51,070 bases of DNA from a bacterium (lineage in GTDB: Bacteria > Verrucomicrobiota > Lentisphaeria > Victivallales > GWF2-38-69), in contig JAJXWI010000013.1 in assembly GCA_021781705.1 (NCBI GenBank), forward strand, positions 1 to 51,070, in the 5' to 3' direction. Positions 44,294 to 51,070 of the stretch are shown here, piece by piece. Below the pieces are notes generated by a model. It saw only the letters and a program-made list of their open reading frames with translations, was not told where the DNA came from and searched no databases. Every line of letters begins with the position of its first letter. Within the stretch, counting starts at the first letter, position 1. A program made the position numbers and the translations under genes.

Positions 44294-45574
44294 TCAGGTA
44301 CGAATCTGGCCGTTACCGTAAATAAGGTACTTATAGCTGACAAGTTCTTTCAATCCCATAGGTCCACGGGCATGGATTTTATCAGTGCTGATGCCTATTT
44401 CCGCACCCATCCCAAACTCGAATCCATCTGTAAATCGGGTTGAAGCATTGTGATATATGACTGCGGAATCTACTTCCTTCATAAACTTCTCAGCACTCAT
44501 CTTGTCACTTGTAAGAATTGAATCACTATGTTTAGAGCCGTACCTGTTTATGTGATAAATGGCTGCTTCAATATCAGGAACTATTTTAATTGATATTATC
44601 AAGTCGAGATATTCTTCATACCAATCTTGTTCTGTCGCTTGTTTAGCACTAGGAACCATATCGCAAAAAATCTTATCGCCTCTGAGCTCCACTCCTTTTT
44701 CTATAAGTTTTTTGGCCAGAATAGGAGCAAAGTCATCCGCTATATCATTGTGAATTAATACATGCTCCACAGAGTTGCACACGCCTGGCCGTTGACACTT
44801 TGCATTTTCAATTACCTTCATCGCGGCGTCAAAATTAACATTTTTATCTACAAAGATATTACACACGCCTTTGTAGTGTTTAATAACGGGTATTGTAGAC
44901 TCTTCCACGACTTTACGTATAAGCTGTTCCCCGCCTCTTGGAATAACAAGGTCAACATACTGCCCCATTTTAAGAAGGATGGAAACAGCCTCCCTGTCTT
45001 TCCATGGAATTAGCTGAACTGCATTACTGTCAATACCGGCAGAAACACAAGCCATGCTTATGCATTGAGTTAAGGCTATATTAGAATGTATTGACTCAGA
45101 ACCTCCTCTGAGAATAACGGCATTCCCTGACTTCAAGCATAGCCCCGCGGCATCTATTGTAACATTGGGTCTGGATTCGTATATGATTGCAATTGTGCCG
45201 ATAGGGACGCTTACCTTTTTTATTTCCAATCCGTTCGGTCTGATACATGTCGAAAGTACCTGTCCTACCGGATCTTCGAGACCGATAAGCTGTCTTAAAC
45301 CGTTAGCCATATCAGATATTTTTTTCTCGGTTAATCTAAGTCTGTCAATCATCACAGAAGACAACCCATTTTTTATTCCGTTGTCAACATCTTTCTGATT
45401 AGCTGTCAGAATAGAAGATTTCTCTTTTTCCAGCATAGCAGCCATAACTTCAAGACATTGATTTTTTTCCACAGTATTTAAAAGTGCCAACTGCCGGCCG
45501 GCAATAACAGCTCTTTCTCCCATTTCCGCAATAGTAGTTTTCAAATTTTCTACTGATAATTTATAGTCGCTCAT
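44294..45574 (-). CDS. proA: Gamma-glutamyl phosphate reductase
   Basis: 426 residues from ATG 45574: GGAAGGAG lies 8 bases before it, whereas the upstream TTG at 45580 is too close. Aldehyde-dehydrogenase fold with VPIGTIAIIYESRPNV, the catalytic Cys region CQRPGVCNSVEHVLIH, and C-terminal FTDGFEFGMGAEIGIST. It reduces gamma-glutamyl phosphate to the semialdehyde with NADPH in proline synthesis. It follows proB by 20 bases, forming the usual proBA operon. Its convergent partner is the propeller gene, 80 bases away. Confidence 0.96.
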   Translation of the reverse strand: MSDYKLSVENLKTTIAEMGERAVIAGRQLALLNTVEKNQCLEVMAAMLEKEKSSILTANQKDVDNGIKNGLSSVMIDRLRLTEKKISDMANGLRQLIGLEDPVGQVLSTCIRPNGLEIKKVSVPIGTIAIIYESRPNVTIDAAGLCLKSGNAVILRGGSESIHSNIALTQCISMACVSAGIDSNAVQLIPWKDREAVSILLKMGQYVDLVIPRGGEQLIRKVVEESTIPVIKHYKGVCNIFVDKNVNFDAAMKVIENAKCQRPGVCNSVEHVLIHNDIADDFAPILAKKLIEKGVELRGDKIFCDMVPSAKQATEQDWYEEYLDLIISIKIVPDIEAAIYHINRYGSKHSDSILTSDKMSAEKFMKEVDSAVIYHNASTRFTDGFEFGMGAEIGISTDKIHARGPMGLKELVSYKYLIYGNGQIRT

Positions 45575-45594
45575 ATTCAAAACTCCTTCCAGTT

Positions 45595-46716
45595 CTAGCT
45601 TGTTACTATTACCATATTATCCCTGTGTATGGCTTCTCCGTATTCCATACAGCCAAGAACCTTTTCTATCTCCTCCGACTTCAATCCCATTATTTTCTTC
45701 ATATCATCCGCAGAATAATTGGCAAGCCCTTTAGCAATAACATCACCATTTTTATCTGCAATTTCAACCATGCTTCCTTTTTTAAAACTACCGTATACGG
45801 CATGTATTCCGGAAGCTAATAAACTTTTTCCACTCGTGCGTATGGCTTTTACCGCTCCACTGTCAATATGTATTTGTCCCTGTGTTTTTGTAAAGAAAGA
45901 AATCCACCGCTTTCTGGATGCCATAAGTTTGTTTTCTGACGGCGCAAAAATTGTCCCAACATCTTCAGCCTTAAAAACCTTTTCAAGAACAGACATATCC
46001 TTTCCATTTACAATCCATAAATATCCACCGACAGAAACTGCCATCTCTGCCGCCTTTATCTTGCTAATCATTCCGCCAACAGAAGTCTGGCTGTCATCCG
46101 TACCCATGGCTAATTTTTTAATTTCAGGACCTATTTTTTCCACAACTGAAAAGCGTTTGCCGAATTTTCCGTCTTTGACATCATAAAGGCCGTCAACACT
46201 GGTAAGGATAATAGTAGACTTACACCTCATCATCATGCCAACCAAAGCTGCTAACGTATCATTATCCCCAAACGTAAGCTCTTCTACGGACACCGAGTCA
46301 TTTTCATTTATTATCGGCAATACATTCATTTGAAGCAGGGAGTTTATACAGTTCAGCACATTAAGATGCTGCTCTCTGTCTCTTAGCCCTGACATTGAGA
46401 GAAGAAGCTGAGCTACATGGAATCCATATTTTTGGGACTCATTTTCATAAAGGGACATCAGTTTTCCCTGGCCTATTGAAGCGAGCGCCTGTTTCAGTGA
46501 AAGATCTTTAGGCCGCTTTAACAGGTTCATGGCTTTCATGCCTAAACCTACGGCTCCGGACGTGACCAGAATTACCTGATAACCTTTTTCTCTTATATTG
46601 TGAACCTGCCTGATAAGCGATTCTATCCTCGTAGCATCAGTAAGCAGCCTAGTTCCGACTTTAATAACAACCTTGCCGTGTATCGATACTGCTTCTTTTC
46701 TATAATCTCTTTTCAT
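45595..46716 (-). CDS. proB: Glutamate 5-kinase with PUA domain
   Basis: 373 residues. The amino acid kinase domain (KVVIKVGTRLL, LVTSGAVGLGMKAM, ENDSVSVEELTFGDNDTLAA, VGGMISKIKAAEMAVSVGG) is followed by a C-terminal PUA domain (~residues 280-360, ASGIHAVYGSFKKGSMVEIAD), the standard long form. It phosphorylates glutamate and is usually feedback-inhibited by proline. First gene of proBA. The intergenic DNA upstream (46717 on) is AT-rich, with no T-box or other leader recognised. Confidence 0.96.
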   Translation of the reverse strand: MKRDYRKEAVSIHGKVVIKVGTRLLTDATRIESLIRQVHNIREKGYQVILVTSGAVGLGMKAMNLLKRPKDLSLKQALASIGQGKLMSLYENESQKYGFHVAQLLLSMSGLRDREQHLNVLNCINSLLQMNVLPIINENDSVSVEELTFGDNDTLAALVGMMMRCKSTIILTSVDGLYDVKDGKFGKRFSVVEKIGPEIKKLAMGTDDSQTSVGGMISKIKAAEMAVSVGGYLWIVNGKDMSVLEKVFKAEDVGTIFAPSENKLMASRKRWISFFTKTQGQIHIDSGAVKAIRTSGKSLLASGIHAVYGSFKKGSMVEIADKNGDVIAKGLANYSADDMKKIMGLKSEEIEKVLGCMEYGEAIHRDNMVIVTS

Positions 46717-47219
46717 ACTTAAATTACGTTATTGTATTTATTCTTCTGTAAAGAATTATATTCTACAACTAATATCATGCTTAACAAAAAAAACTGCAAT
46801 TAATTATGCTGATAAGGTAATGGAAAAAATATCAAGTTGTCCCTGATAAAATGGCTTTCTCCGTCAAAACTGTATATTTTTGACTCGAATAGATCATCAT
46901 CTACCAATTCATCAATTCAACTTCTATTAACTTCACACCCAGTCTCTTGCAACCTCCAAAATCTACTTTATCATATGAATTGGGCAATACTAAAAGTACG
47001 AAAAAGAGAAAAGCTACAAGTAAGTCAAAAATCGATTTTTGCTCAATTGCAAACGCTAGTAAGGATATTAGAACTAAATTGATTTTATATAGATATAGTG
47101 AAGAGTCTACCACGTATCTTTTATTCAATAGCCAATACAAACCGATGGAAAATTTGATTAATAATAAAAAAGGAATTTTCACAAGCATACAAAAACTACC
47201 AACCTTAGGAGATGAATAA
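46717..47219. other. AT-rich intergenic region with an uncertain ORF on each strand
   Basis: 503 bases. On the plus strand a frame open from 46893 ends at TAA 47219, directly before the DUF4177 gene. Its only usable start is TTG 46947 and it would give a 90-residue basic protein (LSYELGNTKSTKKRKATSKS). On the minus strand a 110-residue hydrophobic frame (46901-47233) starts with TTG and may be the mirror of the first. Neither has a clear ribosome binding site. AGGAG near 47205-47211, within this interval, serves the DUF4177 start at 47220. Confidence 0.35.
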
Positions 47220-47465
47220 ATGTATACGTACAAAATGGTTCAAATCCCACCAAATATTGCAGTACGAATGAAGGCATATAAAGGAAATGAAGCGGCAATG
47301 TACCTTGAAGAAATTGTTAATGAGTATGCATCAAAAGGCTGGGAATTTTATCGTATTGACACTATAGACGTACAATTACAGCCAGGTTGCTTCGATGCTT
47401 TTTTAAGAGGTAAAAAGTCTGAAAACAATGTGTACTATGTAATAACTTTTCGGATAGAAAACTAA
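47220..47465 (+). CDS. DUF4177 family small protein
   Basis: 81 residues. [33 protein letters not shown] and YYVITFRI follow the DUF4177 pattern of a small alpha/beta protein (xYKVVxxP ... LExxLNxxAxxGWxLxxI). Function unknown in the family. TTAGGAGATGAATAA precedes ATG 47220, a good ribosome binding site. The next gene begins 2 bases after the stop. Confidence 0.8.
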   Translation: MYTYKMVQIPPNIAVRMKAYKGNEAAMYLEEIVNEYASKGWEFYRIDTIDVQLQPGCFDAFLRGKKSENNVYYVITFRIEN

Positions 47466-47467
47466 TT

Positions 47468-47671
47468 ATGGTTTGGCTTTCAATAAGGCTTATCCTTCTT
47501 TATAGATTTTTATCGCCAAGGAAACTAAGAAACTCTTGCCTCTTTGAACCCACATGTTCTGAATACAGTATATTGGCACTCAAAAAATATGGGTTTATCA
47601 AAGGATGGTCAATGTCATTCAAACGTATTGCTAGATGCAAACAACCAAATGGTGGGGTTGATTACCCATAA
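47468..47671 (+). CDS. yidD: Membrane protein insertion efficiency factor YidD
   Basis: 67 residues, within the family's ~70-90 range. The signature [32 protein letters not shown] followed by [22 protein letters not shown] matches YidD (family PxxxxxCRFxPTCSxYAxxAxxxxG ... RxxRCxPxxxGGxDP). It assists YidC-dependent membrane insertion and normally sits in the rpmH-rnpA-yidD-yidC cluster, so a copy in a small-gene group is atypical. It starts 2 bases after the DUF4177 stop. The product is probably peripheral on the inner membrane. Confidence 0.88.
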   Translation: MVWLSIRLILLYRFLSPRKLRNSCLFEPTCSEYSILALKKYGFIKGWSMSFKRIARCKQPNGGVDYP

Positions 47672-47765
47672 GAAAAAACAAATAGAAAAACTAATCATTT
47701 CGGCGAATCTCCCAAAGTTTAACCGCTGAATTTTAATGTTAATCAAAAAGGACAGATAAATATTA

Positions 47766-48155
47766 ATGATAGAATTTGATTTAATACCAATTAATTTAGG
47801 TGGCAAAAAAGCCTTAGAAGAATTAAAACTTTTCATTAAAAGTGAAAATCCTGATATAGAAATAAAAGAATTTAAGCCTGTTTCAGGTCAATTCTATGAT
47901 TGTAGTCTTTCTGTTCATATTATTCTTGGAGATATTGGTTCGATCATAGCTATTGCAGGTATTTTATGGAAAGCATATCAATTATTAAAAAAGAAATCAA
48001 AAGTTGATTCACAATCTCCAAGGTTAATGATTAATACGTTTGATATTAAAAATAAATTTGTCTTTACGATTGATGATAAAATCAATACCCAAGATGAGTT
48101 AATAAATAAACTTAAGGAAGAAATAAAAAAAGTTTCACTAAAACAGAGACAGTGA
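47766..48155 (+). CDS. Small membrane protein, possibly EACC1-like
   Basis: 129 residues. An N-terminal alpha/beta part (IEFDLIPINLGGKKALEELKL) precedes one hydrophobic helix (IILGDIGSIIAIAGILWKAY), then a basic stretch and a short strand-rich segment (RLMINTFDIKNKFVFTIDDK) with a helical end. This order (strands, one membrane helix, basic linker, short alpha/beta tail) recalls small transmembrane proteins called EACC1 that accompany bacterial conflict-system effectors. I see no effector gene beside it, so this is only a pattern match. AAGGACAG sits 13 bases before ATG 47766. Co-directional with the DUF4177 and yidD genes. Confidence 0.5.
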   Translation: MIEFDLIPINLGGKKALEELKLFIKSENPDIEIKEFKPVSGQFYDCSLSVHIILGDIGSIIAIAGILWKAYQLLKKKSKVDSQSPRLMINTFDIKNKFVFTIDDKINTQDELINKLKEEIKKVSLKQRQ

Positions 48156-48186
48156 TCTGTCCACTGAAAAACCCGTCATTGCCCAG

Positions 48187-48221
48187 TTGCTACGGGGCTT
48201 CGCCGTGGCAAGTTGTCAACT
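48187..48221 (+). repeat. Hairpin after the small-gene cluster
   Basis: TTGCTACGG (48187-48195) pairs with CCGTGGCAA (48203-48211) around a GGCTTCG loop with one G-U pair; AGTTG/CAACT (48211-48221) makes a second small stem. It starts 32 bases after the stop at 48155. A TTCG-type loop also occurs in the hairpin of repeat copy B. Either a transcript end or a REP-like palindrome. Confidence 0.45.
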
Positions 48222-48439
48222 GACAACCAGATTTCATTCCTGTAAGTAGAGCCCCAGAATTTTAATTGTATCTTTTACTAGAGCTTTCTAAATCTGCTCA
48301 TTTCGAGAAACTCTTAAAGTTCAAAATAATTCATTCTTCAGGTACTTGCATTTTTTTTAAACTCTTATAGATTTTAGGACTTCAGGTGTGATTTTTAACA
48401 TAAATATATTATATAATTGAGTAAAAAAGGAAAAGATTA

Positions 48440-48706
48440 ATGAAATCGGAAACCAAAAGCAAAATAATGAAAAAGTTTGCTACATCAAAAAATGACACAG
48501 GTTCTTCTCAGGTTCAGGTAGCTGTTCTTAGCACTGACATCAAGGATTTGACTGATCATTTAAAAGTGCATAAAAAAGATAACAGCACAAGAAGAGGTCT
48601 TATCGCCAAGGTAAACAAAAGGAAAAAGCTTCTTGATTACCTCAAGAGCGAAGATGCTGGTGCCTGTGAAAAGTTGGTTAGCGATCTAAAGATCCGCTAT
48701 CAGTAG
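48440..48706 (+). CDS. rpsO: 30S ribosomal protein S15
   Basis: 88 residues, standard for S15. The conserved NDTGSSQVQVAVLS segment, IKDLTDHLKVHKKDNSTRRGL and VNKRKKLLDYL are clear. S15 binds the central domain of 16S rRNA. ATG 48440 is preceded by AAAAGGAAAAG. An AT-rich TATAAT at 48412-48417 may be the -10 box, although no good -35 is visible. It is followed by a terminator hairpin and then pnp, the same order as in E. coli and many other bacteria. Confidence 0.97.
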   Translation: MKSETKSKIMKKFATSKNDTGSSQVQVAVLSTDIKDLTDHLKVHKKDNSTRRGLIAKVNKRKKLLDYLKSEDAGACEKLVSDLKIRYQ

Positions 48707-48713
48707 TAAGTTC

Positions 48714-48740
48714 AAAAGCCGGGTTTAGCGCCCGGCTTTT
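48714..48740 (+). terminator. Rho-independent terminator or attenuator between rpsO and pnp
   Basis: AAAAGCCGGG (48714-48723) pairs perfectly with CCCGGCTTTT (48731-48740) across a 7-base TTTAGCG loop. The right arm ends in TTTT. It sits 8 bases after the rpsO stop, where other bacteria have a partial terminator that still allows some rpsO-pnp read-through. Confidence 0.85.
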
Positions 48741-48747
48741 AAAATTT

Positions 48748-48873
48748 GAGGGGCTGAAAATTAAGCTGGACACACTGTGGAATCCCTGACGACATCAGTA
48801 CCTGTCAAACAAATTTAACAGGTTTTGATGTCGCGATTCCACGAACAGTGGGTGCTGAAATTTAGCCTCGTTT
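48748..48873 (+). repeat. Long inverted repeat in the pnp leader
   Basis: The two arms (about 48748-48805 and 48818-48873) are imperfect inverted copies. The paired blocks are GTGGAAT/ATTCCAC (48777-48783 with 48836-48842), CGACATCA/TGATGTCG (48790-48797 with 48826-48833) and ACCTGT/ACAGGT (48800-48805 with 48818-48823) around a 12-base AT-rich loop. GGGGCTGAAAATTAAGC and GCTGAAATTTAGCCTC form the outer, looser arms. It ends 46 bases before the pnp start. Confidence 0.6.
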
Positions 48874-48919
48874 ATAGAAAAATATTAAGTCTAAAAATAT
48901 ATACAAAAAGAGGTTATTT

Positions 48920-51031
48920 ATGACAAAAGAAAAGAGCGTAACCTTCCAGATGTCCGGAGGGAAGGAAATCACAATAGCTACCGGAAAACTCGCAAATCTT
49001 GCCAACGGCTCATGCACGATAAGACAAGGTGACACAATCGTAATTTCGGCGGTCTGCTCAGGGCCAGCAAGAGAAGACTCTGATTTTTTCCCGCTGCAGG
49101 TGGATTATAGAGAAAAATATAGCGCAGCGGGCATTTTCCCTGGCGGTTATATAAAGAGAGAAGGAAGACCTTCTGATAGAGAAATTCTAGCCTGCCGTAT
49201 GGCTGACAGACCAATACGTCCATTATTTCCCGATGGTTATTTTGATGAAGTTCAAATACAATCTATGCTGCTCAGCGCTGATTGTGTAAATATTCCCGAT
49301 GTACTGAGTATTCTTGGAGCTTCAACTGCTCTGACTCTTTCAGATCTTCCATTTCAGGGTCCCATAGGCGCGTTAAGAGTTGGTCTTGTTGATGGAAATT
49401 TCGTGGCAAACCCATCAAATGAAGAGATGGAAAAAAGCACCCTTGAGCTAGTCTACGCCGGCATTGCAGATAAAGTGATAATGGTAGAAGGTGACGCGAA
49501 AGAACTGGATGAGGAAACTCTCAGAAAAGCTTTTGAGTTTGCAAACGAACAGGTAAAAATTCAGATAGCGGCTCAGCTTGAACTTGCAAAAACGGCAGGA
49601 AAAGCAAAAACTACTCCTAAACTCGTTACAATACCTGAAGAAATCACAAGTGCAGTAGATAGCTTTTGCCGAGGAAAACTCGAAGATGCCTGTTTTATCC
49701 CTGGAAAAGAAGAGAGAAACAATGCGCTTAATCAGATATTTTCTGAACTCTCAGCTAAGATAAAGAGCGACTTCGCAGGGAAAATGGATGAGAAAAGCCT
49801 TGCATTCAAACTAAAAATGTCCTTCGACAACATAGTTAAGAAAACTATCAGAGAAGCAATACTTATACAGGGCAGAAGATCCGATGGCAGAGGCGTTGAT
49901 GAGTTGAGATCTCTTTCTGCAGAAGTTGGGATACTTCCAAGAACTCATGGAACCGGCCTTTTCTCAAGAGGCGAAACTCAGGCGCTTGTTATAACGACTC
50001 TTGGCTCTCCAAAAGATGCCCAGGAAAGCGACTCTATCACAACCGGAAACAGAAGCGCACTGAAAACATTTTTTCTTCACTATAACTTTCCAAATTACAG
50101 CGTAGGCGAAGTTGGAAGAATAACCGGTCCTGGCAGAAGAGAAATTGGGCATGGAAATCTTGCCGAACGTTCACTGGCTCAAATTATACCAGCAAATTAT
50201 CCTTATACGGTAAGATGCGTGTCTGAAATAATGGCTTCAAACGGTTCAACATCTATGGCCAGTATTTGTGGTGGTTCTTTAGCGTTGATGGATGCCGGAG
50301 TACCGATTAAAAGCCATGTGGCCGGAATTTCGTGCGGACTTATCAAAGAAGGTGAAAGAGCTGTCCTGCTTGTTGACATTATTGGATCAGAAGACCACTA
50401 TGGCGACATGGACTTCAAGGTAGCTGGAACAAAAGATGGAATAACCGGATTTCAGCTCGACCTGAAAATTCCTGGAATTTCTATAGATTTGATATGTGAA
50501 GCTATGAAGAAAAATAAAACTTCAAGAATTAAAATCCTCGAGGTTTTAAATAGTTGCGTATCAGAACCTAGAAAAGAACTCAGCGCTTACGCACCAAGAA
50601 TACAGGTAGTAAAAATCAATCCTGAAAAAATTGGCGCGCTTATTGGGCCTGGAGGGAAAATTATTAAAGGTATATGTGAAGCCACAGGTGCCGATATTGA
50701 TATTCAGGATGACGGTACGGTAAAAGTTTTTGCCTTAAACCAGAAGGCCATGGAAGACGCATTGCAGGAAGTTCTAAACTACACCGCAGAAGTAGAAGTG
50801 GGTAAGGTTTATCGCGGAGAAGTAAAGAGCATCAAGGAGTTCGGCGTATTTGTTGAATTCCTGCCCGGACAAGAAGGGCTGGTGCATGTATCTGAACTTG
50901 CTGACTACAGAGTAAATGACCCTAATGACATCTGCAAAAAAGGCGATAAGATGACAGTAAAAGTTGTAGGCTTTGATAGCAGAGGGAAAATCAGACTTAG
51001 CCGCAAAGAAGCTCTTGCAGAAATAAAGTAA
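48920..51031 (+). CDS. pnp: Polyribonucleotide nucleotidyltransferase (PNPase)
   Basis: 703 residues, the full family length. Two RNase PH domains (~10-140 and ~310-520; FFPLQVDYREKYSAAGIFPGG, LFSRGETQALVITTLGS) flank an all-helical linker. A KH domain (~565-610; KINPEKIGALIGPGGKIIKG) and an S1 domain (~625-695; GKVYRGEVKSIKEFGVFVEF) follow. The enzyme phosphorolyses RNA 3' to 5' and can add tails; together with RNase Y it should form the core of mRNA decay in this cell. ATG 48920 has AGAGG 8 bases upstream. The leader carries a long inverted repeat that could mediate autoregulation. The gene ends 39 bases before the window edge. Confidence 0.97.
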   Translation: MTKEKSVTFQMSGGKEITIATGKLANLANGSCTIRQGDTIVISAVCSGPAREDSDFFPLQVDYREKYSAAGIFPGGYIKREGRPSDREILACRMADRPIRPLFPDGYFDEVQIQSMLLSADCVNIPDVLSILGASTALTLSDLPFQGPIGALRVGLVDGNFVANPSNEEMEKSTLELVYAGIADKVIMVEGDAKELDEETLRKAFEFANEQVKIQIAAQLELAKTAGKAKTTPKLVTIPEEITSAVDSFCRGKLEDACFIPGKEERNNALNQIFSELSAKIKSDFAGKMDEKSLAFKLKMSFDNIVKKTIREAILIQGRRSDGRGVDELRSLSAEVGILPRTHGTGLFSRGETQALVITTLGSPKDAQESDSITTGNRSALKTFFLHYNFPNYSVGEVGRITGPGRREIGHGNLAERSLAQIIPANYPYTVRCVSEIMASNGSTSMASICGGSLALMDAGVPIKSHVAGISCGLIKEGERAVLLVDIIGSEDHYGDMDFKVAGTKDGITGFQLDLKIPGISIDLICEAMKKNKTSRIKILEVLNSCVSEPRKELSAYAPRIQVVKINPEKIGALIGPGGKIIKGICEATGADIDIQDDGTVKVFALNQKAMEDALQEVLNYTAEVEVGKVYRGEVKSIKEFGVFVEFLPGQEGLVHVSELADYRVNDPNDICKKGDKMTVKVVGFDSRGKIRLSRKEALAEIK

Positions 51032-51070
51032 AAAATAATTTTCAAAGATTATAAGGGCTGGATTTATTTT

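Noticed and set aside
46901-47233. 110-residue hydrophobic minus-strand ORF
   Set aside because: TTG start without a ribosome binding site; probably the reverse-strand image of a lysine-rich plus-strand frame, and it overlaps the DUF4177 start signal.

Overview
The window looks like chromosomal DNA of a low-to-moderate G+C, probably anaerobic or facultatively fermentative bacterium with a Gram-negative type envelope. The genes are mostly housekeeping: rny, rarA, rsmB, cysS, murC, folD, proBA, rpsO-pnp and three tRNAs. They are interrupted by lineage-specific secreted proteins and many palindromic intergenic repeats. A plant/protist-type phosphofructokinase, a soluble Hox-type [NiFe] hydrogenase and an RNase Y/YmdB-like pair would fit a poorly sampled phylum (PVC-like, Elusimicrobia-like or similar), but no marker here fixes the taxonomy.

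Layout. 1-4.6 kb: accessory DNA holding an IS5-type transposase tail, a secreted ankyrin protein, a frameshifted REC-PAS-histidine kinase gene and a repeat element. 4.6-13.6 kb: rsmB, rarA, then co-directional rny, a YmdB-like phosphodiesterase, an ATP-cone-like protein, cysS and a polyprenyl diphosphate synthase. 13.8-15.6 kb: an RsbW-like kinase followed by hypE and hypA. 15.6-17.2 kb: a broken Cys-rich gene, a small secreted protein and composite repeats. 17.2-24 kb: a Na/Pi-cotransporter-like membrane protein and the compact hoxF(EF)-hoxU-hoxY-hoxH-hoxW operon. 24-33.4 kb: tRNA(CAU), folD, an iron alcohol dehydrogenase, a low-complexity secreted protein, a SNF2 helicase and murC. 33.4-42.7 kb: phosphofructokinase, hypB, tRNA-Asn, a TPR protein, a His-tailed EamA transporter, tcdA, a TatD-like gene, tRNA-Pro, yciB and a membrane-protein/THEP1-like NTPase pair. 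42.7-51 kb: a secreted propeller-like gene interrupted by an in-frame TGA, proBA, a cluster of small genes including yidD, then rpsO and pnp.

How the genes work together. HoxFUYH should couple H2 to NAD(P)(H). HypA, HypB and HypE supply nickel insertion and cyanide-ligand chemistry, and HoxW trims the HoxH C-terminus. HypC, HypD and HypF are not in the window. RNase Y and PNPase represent the RNA-decay machinery. ProB and ProA make the proline precursor.

The most unusual features are: a family of intergenic inverted-repeat (MITE-like) elements in at least five places; a two-gene membrane system pairing an S-component-like protein with a membrane-anchored THEP1-type NTPase; an in-frame TGA splitting a secreted protein; a 69-residue His-rich transporter tail; and a long inverted repeat in front of pnp. 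I did not find a CRISPR array, prophage or obvious complete defence island.
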